From contig PBYQ01000031.1 in the NCBI GenBank assembly GCA_002729695.1, forward strand, positions 62,001 through 126,000: a stretch of DNA of 64,000 bases. The letters run 5' to 3'. The notes below the pieces were generated by a model. That model did no database searches and was not told the origin of the DNA. It saw nothing but the letters and a program-made list of their open reading frames with translations. Positions 17,711 to 27,151 of the stretch are shown in pieces. Each line of letters opens with the position of its first letter. Position 1 is the stretch's first letter. The position numbers and the translations under genes were made by a program. The DNA is from Citromicrobium sp. (lineage in GTDB: Bacteria > Pseudomonadota > Alphaproteobacteria > Sphingomonadales > Sphingomonadaceae).

Positions 17711-19527
17711 TGAAGATGCTCGCTCCCATGGTCGCGGCCTGCGCGCTCCTGCTTGCAAGCCCCGCGCTCGCGCACGATCCCGAAGCGGGCGAGGATTATC
17801 GCGCCCGCCCGCTGACCGACGAAGTGATCTATTTCGTCCTCCCCGATCGCTTCGAAAACGGCGACACCGCCAACGATCTGGGTGGCTATCCCGCGGACCG
17901 GCTGACGAGCGGCTATGACCCTGCGGACAAGGGTTTCTACCACGGTGGCGACCTCAAGGGCCTGACCGAAAGGCTCGACTACATCCAGGGCATGGGCGTC
18001 ACAGCGATCTGGTTCGCGCCGATCTTCAAGAACAAGCCGGTGCAGGGCCCGCCGGGCAACGAGAGCGCGGGCTACCACGGCTATTGGGTGACCGATTTCA
18101 CGCAGGTCGACCCGCATTTCGGGACCAACGCCGAATTCCGCGCCTTCGTCGATGCGGCGCACGCGCGCGGGATGAAGGTCTACATGGACATCATCGCCAA
18201 CCACACCGCCGACGTGATCCGCTACGCCGAGGATGTGTACCAGTATCGCAGCAAGGCCGACTTCCCCTTCAGCACGCGCGGCGGACCGGACGGCAAGCCG
18301 ATCAACGCAGGGTTCGCGGGCGACGCCGACGCCAGCGCGGAAAACTGGGCCAAGCTGACCGACCCCACCTTCGCCTACACGCCGGTGGTCCCCAGGGCGG
18401 AGCGCAACGTGAAGGTGCCCGCCTGGCTCAACGATCCGATCTACTACCACAACCGCGGCGACACCTTCTGGATCGGCGAGAGCAGCACTTACGGCGATTT
18501 CGTCGGGCTGGACGATCTGGCGACCGAAAACCCGCGCGTCGTTGCGGGCATGATCGACATCTTCGGCAACTGGATCGACGATTTCGGGATCGACGGCTTC
18601 CGGATCGACACCGCCAAGCACGTGAACCCGCAATTCTGGCAGGCCTTCGTCCCCGCGATGCTGGAGCGCGCCGAGGCAAAGGGCATCTCCAATTTCCACA
18701 TCTTCGGTGAGATCGCCTACCAGAGCCCCGACGCGGTCACCGCCGCGCGGGTGATGGCCGAAAGCGGCCTGCCCTACGCGCTCGACATGGGCTTCGCAGC
18801 GGCGGCGCAACTGGTCGCGAGCGGGAAAGAAGCGCCGGGTGTGATGGCGGATTTCCTCGAACAGGACGCGATCTATCCGGGCGGCGCGAGCACCGCGCTG
18901 GGCTTGCCTACCTTCCTTGGCAATCACGATTTCGGGCGCTTTTCGATGTTCGTGCGCCAGAACGCCGGGACCGACGACCCGGACGAGCTGCTCGCGCGCA
19001 CGAAGCTCGGCCACGCGATGATGTTCACTTTGCGCGGCGTGCCGACGGTCTATTACGGCGACGAGCAGGGCTTCATCTCGGACGGCAACGACCAGCTTGC
19101 GCGCGAGGACATGTTCCCCAGCAAGGTCGATTTCTACAACGACAACGACCTGCTCGGCACCGACGCGACGACGGCGGACGACAATTTCGACACTGCGCAT
19201 CCGCTTTATCGCCTGATCGGCGAGCTGTCGCAGCTGCGGCTCAGCAACCCCGCACTCAAGCACGGGCTCACCACGATCCGTGGCTTCGATCACGAGGGGC
19301 CGGGGCTGCTCGCGGTCGAGCGGGTCGATCCGGAAACCAGACAACGCGTGCTGATCGCGTTCAACACCAGCGGGGAAAGCATTATCCGCCATATCGAAGT
19401 GGATTACCGCGCGCGCGGCCTCGTCTCGCTGTCGGGCAGCTGCCCCGTCAGCGTCACCGCGCCCGGCACTGCAAAGCTGGAATTGCCGCCCTTCGGCTGG
19501 GCGGCATGCGAACTGGTGGACCGCTGA
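17710..19527 (+). CDS. secreted alpha-amylase, GH13
   Basis: Hydrolyses alpha-1,4-glucans. The 605-residue product has signal peptide MKMLAPMVAACALLLASPALA, so it acts in the periplasm or outside. The GH13 barrel is intact: DIIANHT (region I), DGFRIDTAKHV with the nucleophile Asp (region II), IFGEIAY with the acid/base Glu (region III) and FLGNHDF with the stabilising Asp (region IV). A small C-terminal beta domain follows. The ATG overlaps the preceding halogenase stop by one base, and the stop overlaps the next gene by one base, indicating a tight operon. The exact specificity (amylase, cyclomaltodextrinase or neopullulanase) cannot be told. Confidence 0.9.
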   Translation: MKMLAPMVAACALLLASPALAHDPEAGEDYRARPLTDEVIYFVLPDRFENGDTANDLGGYPADRLTSGYDPADKGFYHGGDLKGLTERLDYIQGMGVTAIWFAPIFKNKPVQGPPGNESAGYHGYWVTDFTQVDPHFGTNAEFRAFVDAAHARGMKVYMDIIANHTADVIRYAEDVYQYRSKADFPFSTRGGPDGKPINAGFAGDADASAENWAKLTDPTFAYTPVVPRAERNVKVPAWLNDPIYYHNRGDTFWIGESSTYGDFVGLDDLATENPRVVAGMIDIFGNWIDDFGIDGFRIDTAKHVNPQFWQAFVPAMLERAEAKGISNFHIFGEIAYQSPDAVTAARVMAESGLPYALDMGFAAAAQLVASGKEAPGVMADFLEQDAIYPGGASTALGLPTFLGNHDFGRFSMFVRQNAGTDDPDELLARTKLGHAMMFTLRGVPTVYYGDEQGFISDGNDQLAREDMFPSKVDFYNDNDLLGTDATTADDNFDTAHPLYRLIGELSQLRLSNPALKHGLTTIRGFDHEGPGLLAVERVDPETRQRVLIAFNTSGESIIRHIEVDYRARGLVSLSGSCPVSVTAPGTAKLELPPFGWAACELVDR

Positions 19528-21155
19528 TGGCGACCGCAACGATCCCCGCGACCGCAATCGAGCGCGCCCATCCGTGGTGGCGCGGCGCCGCGATCTACCA
19601 GATCTACCCGCGCAGCTTCATGGACGCCAATGGCGACGGGATCGGCGATCTGCCGGGCATCACGCAGAGGCTCGATCATGTCGCCAGCCTCGGCGTCGAT
19701 GCCATCTGGATCTCACCCTTCTTCACCTCGCCGATGAAGGATTTCGGCTACGACGTCGCCGACTATTGCGATGTCGACCCGATCTTCGGGACACTGGAGG
19801 ATTTCGAGGCGCTGGTGGCGCGGGCGCACACGCTCGGCCTGAAAGTGCTGATCGACCAGGTCTATTCGCACACCTCGGACGAACACGCGTGGTTCGCCGA
19901 AAGCCGGTCCAGCCGCGACAACCCCAAGGCCGACTGGTACGTGTGGGCCGATCCCAAGCCCGACGGCAGCCCGCCGTCCAACTGGCAGTCGGTCTTCGGC
20001 GGACCGGCATGGACGTGGGACGCGCGGCGCGGGCAGTATTACCTGCACAACTTCCTCAGCAGCCAGCCGCAGCTCAACGGGCACAACCCGGCGGTGCAGG
20101 ACGCGCTGCTGAACGTGGCGCGCTTCTGGCTCGATCGCGGGGTCGACGGGTTCCGCATCGACGCGCTCAATTTCGCGATGCACGACCCGCAATTGCGCGA
20201 CAATCCGCCTGCCCCACCGACCAACCGGGCGCGCACCCGGCCGTTCGATTTCCAGCTGCGCATCCACAACATGTCGCATCCCGACATCCCGCGCTTTATC
20301 GAACGCATCCGCGAAGTGACCGACAGCTACGGCCGTGATTCCGGTGCGATCTTCACCGTCGCCGAAGTCGGCGGCGACGAGGCCGAGGCGGAGATGAAGG
20401 CGTTCACCCAAGGCGATGCGCGGCTCAATTCCGCTTACGGGTTCAACTTCCTCTACGCCGATGCGCTTACCCCGCAGCTGGTCTGCGCCGCGCTGGCCGA
20501 ATGGCCCGCCGAGGACGGCATCGGCTGGCCGAGCTGGGCGTTCGAGAACCACGACGCGCCGCGCGCGCTCTCGCGCTGGTGCGCGCCCGAACATCGCGAG
20601 ATCTTCGCGCGGATGAAAATCGCGCTGCTTGCGGCGCTGCGCGGCAACATCATCCTCTATCAGGGCGAGGAGCTGGGCCTCACGCAGGTCGATATTCCGT
20701 TCGACCAGCTGCACGATCCCGAAGCCATCGCCAACTGGCCGCTGACGCTGAGCCGCGATGGTGCGCGCACCCCGATGCCGTGGAGCGCGGCGGAGGCGGC
20801 GGGCGGGTTCGGCTCGGATACGCCATGGCTGCCGCTGGGCGAGGAAAACCATGCCCGCGCGGTCGATCATCAGGTGGCGGACCCCACCTCGCTGCTCGCC
20901 CACACCCGCGCGATGATCGCGCTGCGCGACGCTCACCCGGCCCTGCGCAACGGCGCAGTCGCGTCGTGCCGCGCGGAGGGCGCGCTGCTCGAACTGGTGC
21001 GCGAAACCGATGACGAGCGGATCGTGTGCCGCTTCAACCTTTCCGCAGAGGCGCTTGCCCTGCACGACACCCCCGAGGGAGAGATTTTATGTACCGTGAA
21101 CCAGGCCAGCCCGACCTCGCTCGGCCCCTACGCCGCAATACTTCTGCGGGCCTGA
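19527..21155 (+). CDS. alpha-glucosidase, GH13 (oligo-1,6-glucosidase/maltase type)
   Basis: Releases glucose from the non-reducing ends of maltooligosaccharides. The 542-residue product lacks a signal peptide and should be cytoplasmic. It opens with WWRGAAIYQIYPRSFMDANGDGIGDL, typical of the GH13 alpha-glucosidase subfamilies. Catalytic stretches are DGFRIDALNF (nucleophile), FTVAEVGG (acid/base) and FENHDAPR (stabiliser). The ATG at 19527 overlaps the amylase stop by one base; an upstream in-frame ATG at 19506 lies inside the amylase gene. The 3' end overlaps the GH97 gene by 67 bases in another frame. The end YAAILLRA is normal for the family, so the overlap is not a truncation. Confidence 0.92.
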   Translation: MATATIPATAIERAHPWWRGAAIYQIYPRSFMDANGDGIGDLPGITQRLDHVASLGVDAIWISPFFTSPMKDFGYDVADYCDVDPIFGTLEDFEALVARAHTLGLKVLIDQVYSHTSDEHAWFAESRSSRDNPKADWYVWADPKPDGSPPSNWQSVFGGPAWTWDARRGQYYLHNFLSSQPQLNGHNPAVQDALLNVARFWLDRGVDGFRIDALNFAMHDPQLRDNPPAPPTNRARTRPFDFQLRIHNMSHPDIPRFIERIREVTDSYGRDSGAIFTVAEVGGDEAEAEMKAFTQGDARLNSAYGFNFLYADALTPQLVCAALAEWPAEDGIGWPSWAFENHDAPRALSRWCAPEHREIFARMKIALLAALRGNIILYQGEELGLTQVDIPFDQLHDPEAIANWPLTLSRDGARTPMPWSAAEAAGGFGSDTPWLPLGEENHARAVDHQVADPTSLLAHTRAMIALRDAHPALRNGAVASCRAEGALLELVRETDDERIVCRFNLSAEALALHDTPEGEILCTVNQASPTSLGPYAAILLRA

Positions 21156-23194
21156 TCCGCCTCGCACTCGCGGGTCTGCTCGCGGGCACGGCGATGCCCG
21201 CGCTGGCGGAAGACGTGTCCTCGCCCGACGGACGGATCGTCGCCACGCTCGATGTCGATGGCGACGGCGTTCCCTACTACACCATCACCCGCGACGGGAA
21301 CGCGCTGATCGGCAAGAGCCAGCTGGGCTTCACGCTCACCAATGCCGAAACGCTGCGCCGCAATTTCGTGATCGAAGATGCGGTGACGAGCAGCTTCGAC
21401 GACACGTGGGAGCAGCCGTGGGGCGAGCGCCAGTTCGTCCACGACAGGCATAACGAGCTCGCGGTCACCTTCCGCGAGACGCGCGACACCTCGAAACGCG
21501 CGCTGACCGTGCGGATGCGCGTGTTCGACGATGGCGTGGGCTTCCGCTACGAATTCCCCGAGAACCCCGACCAGCCCGTCACGGGAATTGCCGAAGAGCT
21601 GACCGAATTCGTGATCGCGCCCGATCAGGATGCGACCGCGTGGTGGATTCAGGGTGGCGACTGGAACCGCTACGAATACCTCTACAAGAAGACCCCGATC
21701 GAGGAAGTCTCGACCGCGCACACCCCGATGACCGTGCGGCTCGCCGACGGCACGCACCTCGCGTTCCACGAAGCGGCGCTGGTCGATTATTCGGGCATGT
21801 GGCTGCGGCGGATGGAGGATCACCGCTTCCGCGCGCAGCTCGCTCCGTCGAGCCGGGGCGCGAAGGTCGTCCGCGAAGGCGCCTTCACCACGCCGTGGCG
21901 CACGATCCGTATTGCGGACGATGCCGCCGGGCTGGTCGAGAACGATCTGGAACTCAATCTCAACGAACCCAACAAGCTGGGCGATGTCAGCTGGTTCGAG
22001 CCCGCCAAATATGTCGGCATCTGGTGGGGCATGATCCGCGGCGACTGGACCTGGGCGCAGGGCCCCAACCACGGCGCGACCACCGAACGTGCGAAGCAGT
22101 ATATCGACTTCGCCGCGAAGAACGGCTTTCGCGGCGTGCTGATCGAAGGCTGGAACGTCGGGTGGGACGGCAACTGGTTCGGCAACGGGCGCGATTACAG
22201 CTTCACCGAAAGCTACCCCGATTTCGACTTCGAGGAAGTGACCGCCTACGCCAAGAAGAAGGGCGTGCACCTGATCGGCCACCACGAAACCGGCGGCAAT
22301 ATCGAGGTCTACGAACGCCAGCTGGGCGACGCGCTCGACATGTACGCCGCGCACGGGGTGGATGTAGTCAAGACCGGCTACGTCGCCGATGCGGGCGGGA
22401 TCATCTCGTGCAATGCCGACATCGCCGATCCGTGCGGTGACGAAGTGTATGAATGGCACGACGGCCAGCGGCAGGTGCAGCACCACATGAAGGTGGTCGA
22501 AGAGGCCGCCAAGCGGAAGATCGCGGTCAATCCGCACGAGCCGGTGAAGGATACCGGCCTGCGCCGCACCTACCCCAACTGGGTCGCACGCGAAGGTGCG
22601 CGCGGGCAGGAATACAATGCCTGGGGCACATTCGCCAACGGCCCCGATCACGAGCCCACGCTGGTCTACACCCGGATGCTGTCGGGCCCGATGGACTACA
22701 CGCCGGGCGTTCTGGGCTTGGTCGGTGCGGACAACCAGCCGATCGCCAGCACGCTCGCCAAGCAGCTGGGGCTCTATCTCGCGATCTATTCGCCGATCCA
22801 GATGGCGGCCGATTTCGTCGAAAGCCTCGAAGCGCATCCGAAGGAGCTGGAGTTCATCAAGGCGGTCCCCGCCGACTGGGCCGAAAGCCACCTGATCGCG
22901 GGCGAGGTCGGCGATTACGCGATCTTCGCGCGCAAGGATCGCAATAGCGACGACTGGTATGTCGGCGGGATCAACGACGCGACCGAGCGGACACTCACGC
23001 TCGACTTCGACTTCCTCGACGACGGGCAGGCCTACACCGCAACGATCTGGAAGGACGGCGAAGGCGCAACCTACGAAACCGAGGCGCGCCACAACATCGC
23101 CTACGACACGCGCACGATCCGCAAGGGCGATACGCTGGAGCTGTGGCTCGCACCCGGCGGCGGCGCGGCCATCCGGTTGCAGCCGAAGAAGTGA
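21089..23194 (+). CDS. GH97 alpha-glucosidase (SusB-like), exported
   Basis: A 701-residue glycoside hydrolase with an N-terminal beta-supersandwich, a central barrel and a C-terminal beta domain. A basic, roughly 40-residue signal sequence ends LAGTAMPALA. Conserved GH97 stretches are GHHETGGN, NPHEPVKDTGLRRTYPN and REGARGQEYNAW. Their glutamates match the inverting alpha-glucosidase subgroup (SusB) rather than the retaining alpha-galactosidases. The ATG at 21089 follows CGAGGGAGAG at a good distance. The first 67 bases, encoding part of the signal peptide, lie inside the end of the previous gene. Periplasmic action on imported maltodextrin fits the TonB receptor. Confidence 0.9.
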   Translation: MYREPGQPDLARPLRRNTSAGLIRLALAGLLAGTAMPALAEDVSSPDGRIVATLDVDGDGVPYYTITRDGNALIGKSQLGFTLTNAETLRRNFVIEDAVTSSFDDTWEQPWGERQFVHDRHNELAVTFRETRDTSKRALTVRMRVFDDGVGFRYEFPENPDQPVTGIAEELTEFVIAPDQDATAWWIQGGDWNRYEYLYKKTPIEEVSTAHTPMTVRLADGTHLAFHEAALVDYSGMWLRRMEDHRFRAQLAPSSRGAKVVREGAFTTPWRTIRIADDAAGLVENDLELNLNEPNKLGDVSWFEPAKYVGIWWGMIRGDWTWAQGPNHGATTERAKQYIDFAAKNGFRGVLIEGWNVGWDGNWFGNGRDYSFTESYPDFDFEEVTAYAKKKGVHLIGHHETGGNIEVYERQLGDALDMYAAHGVDVVKTGYVADAGGIISCNADIADPCGDEVYEWHDGQRQVQHHMKVVEEAAKRKIAVNPHEPVKDTGLRRTYPNWVAREGARGQEYNAWGTFANGPDHEPTLVYTRMLSGPMDYTPGVLGLVGADNQPIASTLAKQLGLYLAIYSPIQMAADFVESLEAHPKELEFIKAVPADWAESHLIAGEVGDYAIFARKDRNSDDWYVGGINDATERTLTLDFDFLDDGQAYTATIWKDGEGATYETEARHNIAYDTRTIRKGDTLELWLAPGGGAAIRLQPKK

Positions 23195-24699
23195 CCGGCA
23201 CCGCCCAGCCATGTGGGCCTCCACGCGTGGTCGTGCTCGGCGGGGGCAGCGCGGGCTGGATCACCGCCTGCCTGCTCCAACGCGAGTGGGCCGCGCGCGG
23301 CGGCAGCGTGACGGTGGTCGAAAGCTCAGCCATCGGCATTATCGGGGTCGGCGAAGGGTCGACCCCGCAACTGAAGGGCTTCTTCGATCATCTCGGGATC
23401 GCCGAAGCCGAGTGGATGGCCGCGTGCGACGCGACGTACAAGCTGGGCATCCGCTTCACCGGGTGGAGCGAGCGGGCGGGCTACGAAAGCTATTTCCACC
23501 CCTTCCCCGGCCCCGTCGACCTGCATTCCGAGCCCGGCTTCGTCCATAACTGCATGCTGGCACGGCGCGGGTTCGACGTGCCCGCGCATCCCGACGACTG
23601 GTTCTTGGCCACCGACCTCGCCCAACATGCGCGCGGCCCGCACCCGGCGGAAAGCTTCCCCTTCGCGCCGAGCTACGGCTACCATTTCGACGCGCACAAG
23701 CTCGGCGGCTTCCTGCGGGCATGGGCCACACAGCGCGGTGTGACCCACCTCGACCGGAAGGTGGCCGAGGTGGAGGTGGCGGATAACGGAGATGTCACCG
23801 CGCTCGTCTGCGAAGACGGTGAGCGGGTCGAGGGCGACCTGTTCGTCGACTGCTCGGGCTTTCGCAGCCTGATTGCGCAGCAGGCTCTCGGCGTGAAATT
23901 CGTGCCCTTCGCGAGCAATCTGTTCAACGATCGCGCGGTGGTGATGCCGACACCGCACGGGGACGCGCCCAAACCGCAGACCGACGCCATCGCAATGCGC
24001 GCAGGCTGGCGCTGGCGCATCCCGCTGACCACGCGGGTCGGCAATGGCTATGTCTATTCCTCCGCCCACATCACCGACGCCGTGGCCGAGGCGGAGCTCC
24101 GCGAGGCGCTGGGGCAGCCTGAAGCAGAGGCACGCTTCCTGACGATGAAGGTCGGCCGGGTGGAAGAGACCTGGCGCGGCAACTGCCTTGCCGCCGGCCT
24201 CGCGCAAGGGTTCATCGAACCACTGGAAGCGACCGCGCTGCATATTGTGATCGCGACCGCGCTCGAATTTGCGCAAGCGTACGAAGCGGGCGGATTCACG
24301 CCGCAACACCGCGACGCCTTCAACGCCTCGATCGCCACGCGGTACGAAGGCATTCGCGACTACATCGTCGCGCATTACCGCCTCAACCAGCGGACCGACA
24401 CCGACTACTGGCGCGCCAACGCAAGGAACGATGCGCTGTCCGACGGGCTCAAGGCGATGATGTCCGCGTGGTTCCGGCACGAAGATATGTCGCGCGCGAA
24501 CGACGCGGCCTATGCGGGCAAGCGGTACTACGCCAATGCCAGCTGGCACTGCCTGTTCGCAGGCTACGGCACCTTCCCTCCGACGGAGAAAATGCAGCCG
24601 GTCCCGCCCGGTGTCGGTGTCGCCGACATCGAAGGCACGCGCGGAATGATTGAGGCGTGCCGCGCCAACTTCGCATCCTACGATCCGCTTTGCGCCTGA
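23191..24699 (+). CDS. tryptophan-halogenase-family flavoprotein (second copy)
   Basis: A 502-residue PF04820 protein, clearly diverged from the copy at 16181. It has VVVLGGGSAGWITACLL for FAD, DATYKLGIRFTGW with the catalytic-type lysine, AGWRWRIPL with the WxWxIP motif, and FIEPLEATALHIV. The start is a GTG at 23191 that shares GTGA with the GH97 stop; a longer frame upstream would begin inside GH97. Two paralogues in one sugar-use operon suggest non-redundant roles. Halogenase activity is possible because the key motifs are present. Substrate, and whether the true role is in receptor or signal chemistry, cannot be read from sequence. Confidence 0.84.
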   Translation: MTGTAQPCGPPRVVVLGGGSAGWITACLLQREWAARGGSVTVVESSAIGIIGVGEGSTPQLKGFFDHLGIAEAEWMAACDATYKLGIRFTGWSERAGYESYFHPFPGPVDLHSEPGFVHNCMLARRGFDVPAHPDDWFLATDLAQHARGPHPAESFPFAPSYGYHFDAHKLGGFLRAWATQRGVTHLDRKVAEVEVADNGDVTALVCEDGERVEGDLFVDCSGFRSLIAQQALGVKFVPFASNLFNDRAVVMPTPHGDAPKPQTDAIAMRAGWRWRIPLTTRVGNGYVYSSAHITDAVAEAELREALGQPEAEARFLTMKVGRVEETWRGNCLAAGLAQGFIEPLEATALHIVIATALEFAQAYEAGGFTPQHRDAFNASIATRYEGIRDYIVAHYRLNQRTDTDYWRANARNDALSDGLKAMMSAWFRHEDMSRANDAAYAGKRYYANASWHCLFAGYGTFPPTEKMQPVPPGVGVADIEGTRGMIEACRANFASYDPLCA

Positions 24700-24741
24700 T
24701 ACCCTGCCCCGCGTCGAGCGCATTGGACGACCGGCCCCTCG

Positions 24742-24755
24742 ATGGATACGAATGC
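24742..24755. promoter_or_regulatory. candidate third LacI-type operator before the Entner-Doudoroff operon
   Basis: ATGGATACGAATGC shares its last ten bases, ATACGAATGC, with the operator candidate at 11924-11937 and matches it at 11 of 14 positions. It lies 59 bases before the fructokinase ATG, in the only sizeable gap (115 bases) between the maltodextrin genes and the Entner-Doudoroff genes. If real, it would place glucose catabolism under the same repressor as maltodextrin uptake. Support is the match alone. Confidence 0.4.
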
Positions 24756-24814
24756 GGCTTGCCAGCGCTATCGCCTCTCATGGCATAGCCCGCCGCAAGG
24801 GGAGAAAACGCCGG

Positions 24815-25705
24815 ATGGCAAGCAGAGACGCAGCGCCGCTGCTGGGTGGGATCGAGGCGGGGGGCACCAAGTTCGTGCTCGCCGTGGGCCCCTCGCCGCG
24901 CGAAATCGTCTCGCGCACGGTCATTCCCACCACCACACCGGATCGGACGCTGGCCGAGGTCACGCACTGGTTCGCAGAGCACGGCCCGGTCGTCGCGCTC
25001 GGGATCGCCAGCTTCGGTCCGGTCGAGCTGGACCGCGCATCGCCGAACTGGGGCTACATCACCGACACGCCCAAGCCCGGCTGGGCGCAGACCGATATCG
25101 CCGGGCCGCTCGCCAAAGCGCTCGCCTGCCCGGTCGGCTTCGATACCGACGTCAACGGCGCGGCGCTGGCGGAGGCGACCTATGGCGCGGGCGGGACTTC
25201 GCTCGCCTACATTACCGTGGGCACCGGGATCGGCGTCGGGCTGGTGACCGGCGGGCGCACGGTCCACGGCGCAGGCCACCCGGAGATGGGGCACATCTTC
25301 CCCCGCCGCGACCACGAGGACTTCGACTTTCCCGGCCACTGCCCGTTTCACGGCGACTGCATGGAAGGGCTCGCCAGCGGACCCGCGATCATGGCGCGCT
25401 GGGGCGCCACATTGTCCGACCTGCCGCCGGGGCACCCTGCGCATACATATGTCGCTGGCTATCTCGCCCAGCTTTGCCATACGGCCTTCGCGACCGTCGC
25501 GGTTGAAACGATCGTGCTCGGCGGCGGGGTGATGCAGACGCCCGGCCTGCTCGATGCGGTACGGGAAAGGACCTTCGCTCTCGGAGCCGAATACCTGCCC
25601 GGCCGTTCAAGGCAGCAGATCGTCGCGCCGAAGCTGGGACAGGATTCCGGGATCAGCGGCGCACTGCAGCTCGCGGCCCGAGCGTTCGAAGGAGCAAACG
25701 ACTAG
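24815..25705 (+). CDS. ROK-family fructokinase
   Basis: Phosphorylates fructose (possibly other hexoses) with ATP. The 296-residue product has the ROK phosphate-binding start GGIEAGGTKFVLAVG. FDTDVNGAALAEATYGAGG, TVGTGIGVG and GHPEMGHI follow, then a His/Cys zinc site in HCPFHGDCMEGLASGPA. As I recall it, the pattern closely follows Zymomonas Frk and Bacillus YdhR. The ATG at 24815 has AAGGGGAG upstream; a longer frame exists but crosses the previous gene. It is the first gene of the Entner-Doudoroff operon, with zwf starting at the next base. A separate glucokinase lies downstream, which supports fructose as this enzyme's substrate. Confidence 0.85.
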   Translation: MASRDAAPLLGGIEAGGTKFVLAVGPSPREIVSRTVIPTTTPDRTLAEVTHWFAEHGPVVALGIASFGPVELDRASPNWGYITDTPKPGWAQTDIAGPLAKALACPVGFDTDVNGAALAEATYGAGGTSLAYITVGTGIGVGLVTGGRTVHGAGHPEMGHIFPRRDHEDFDFPGHCPFHGDCMEGLASGPAIMARWGATLSDLPPGHPAHTYVAGYLAQLCHTAFATVAVETIVLGGGVMQTPGLLDAVRERTFALGAEYLPGRSRQQIVAPKLGQDSGISGALQLAARAFEGAND

Positions 25706-27151
25706 ATGGCGTCTTCCTCTTCCACCCTGCTGCTGTTCGGCGCGACCGGCGATCTTGCCAAGCGCATGCTGCTGCCTTCCCTCTACGCACTGCACGAAGA
25801 CGGACTGATCGCGGAAGATTTGCGCATCTTCGGCACCGCGCGCAGCGAGCTGAGCGATGGCGAATATCGCGAGATCGCGCGCGAGGCGCTGGAGGAATAT
25901 CTTCCTGAAGACCGCAAGGACGAGGCCAAGATCGGATCGTTCCTCGGCCACCTGCAATACCAGCCGCTCGACGCGTCGACGATCGAGGGCTTCGACCATC
26001 TGGCCGAAAAGCTGGGCGACATTTCGGGCGGGCTGTCGATCTTCCTCTCGACCGCGCCGTTCCTGTTCGAGCCCACGATCCGCGGGCTGCAATCGGCGGG
26101 GCTGGCGGGCGAAAACGTACGGATCGGCCTCGAAAAGCCGCTCGGCAACGATCTCGCCAGCTCGCGCGTCATCAACGATGCGGTCGCGAGCGCGTTCGAC
26201 GAAGACCGGATTTTCCGCATCGACCACTATCTGGGCAAGGAAACAGTCCAGAACCTGATGGCGCTGCGCTTCGCCAACGCGATGTTCGAGCCGCTGTGGA
26301 ACGCGCAAGGTATCGACCATGTGCAGATCACCATCAGCGAGACCGTGGGGCTCGAAGGCCGCCACGGCTTCTACGACGAAACCGGCGCGCTGCGCGACAT
26401 GGTGCAGAACCATATGCTCCAGCTGCTCGCGCTGATCGCGATGGAGCCGCCCGCCGATTTCGATTCGACCAGCGTGCGCGACGAAAAGGTAAAGGTGCTG
26501 CGCTGCCTGCGTGCCGTCGAAGCGGACGAGATGGTCCGTGGCCAGTACGCCAGCGGCGCGGTGAAGGGCGAGGCGGTGAAAGCCTATGCCGACGATCTGG
26601 GCGAACCCTCCGAGACCGAGACCTTCGTCGCGCTGAAGGCCCACGTCGACAACTGGCGCTGGCAGGGCGTGCCCTTCTATCTTCGCACCGGCAAGCGGAT
26701 GACCGAACGCCGCAGCGAGATCGTGATCCAGTTCAAACCCGTGCCGCACAACATCTTCGCCCAGCGCGGCGGCAAGCTGCTCGCCAACCGCCTCGTGATC
26801 CGCCTCCAGCCTGAGGAATACGTGCGGCTGATGGTGATGGCGAAGGAGCCGGGGATGGACCGTGACGGTGTTTCCCTGCGCGAAGTGCCGCTCGACCTGT
26901 CGCTCACGCAGGCCTTCTCCAAGGCGCGCCGCCGGATCGCCTACGAACGCCTGCTGCTCGACCTGATCGACGGCGACCCGACGCTGTTCGTCCGCCGCGA
27001 CGAGGTGGAGGCGCAGTGGAAATGGGTCGACGCGATCCGCAAGGTTTGGAGCGAGAACGACATGCTGCCCAAGTCCTACGGCTCGGGCAGCTGGGGGCCG
27101 AGCTCCGCAGTCGCGCTGACCGAACGCGACGGGGTGACCTGGCATGAGTGA
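25706..27151 (+). CDS. zwf: glucose-6-phosphate 1-dehydrogenase
   Basis: Oxidises glucose-6-phosphate to 6-phosphogluconolactone. The 481-residue product has the nucleotide-binding LLLFGATGDLAKRMLLPSLYAL and the substrate-binding and catalytic motif FRIDHYLGKETVQN around residue 172. The first codon follows the fructokinase stop directly, and the end overlaps pgl by eight bases, so the order follows the pathway. Length and motifs are normal for the family. It supplies both the Entner-Doudoroff pathway and NAD(P)H. Confidence 0.96.
   Translation: MASSSSTLLLFGATGDLAKRMLLPSLYALHEDGLIAEDLRIFGTARSELSDGEYREIAREALEEYLPEDRKDEAKIGSFLGHLQYQPLDASTIEGFDHLAEKLGDISGGLSIFLSTAPFLFEPTIRGLQSAGLAGENVRIGLEKPLGNDLASSRVINDAVASAFDEDRIFRIDHYLGKETVQNLMALRFANAMFEPLWNAQGIDHVQITISETVGLEGRHGFYDETGALRDMVQNHMLQLLALIAMEPPADFDSTSVRDEKVKVLRCLRAVEADEMVRGQYASGAVKGEAVKAYADDLGEPSETETFVALKAHVDNWRWQGVPFYLRTGKRMTERRSEIVIQFKPVPHNIFAQRGGKLLANRLVIRLQPEEYVRLMVMAKEPGMDRDGVSLREVPLDLSLTQAFSKARRRIAYERLLLDLIDGDPTLFVRRDEVEAQWKWVDAIRKVWSENDMLPKSYGSGSWGPSSAVALTERDGVTWHE

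Noticed and set aside
17659..19557. 632-codon minus-strand frame opposite the alpha-amylase
   Set aside because: Complementary to an intact GH13 gene; sequence is repetitive in shadow style with no domain.
21128..23224. 698-codon minus-strand frame opposite GH97
   Set aside because: Antisense to a well-supported GH97 gene, no recognisable protein.
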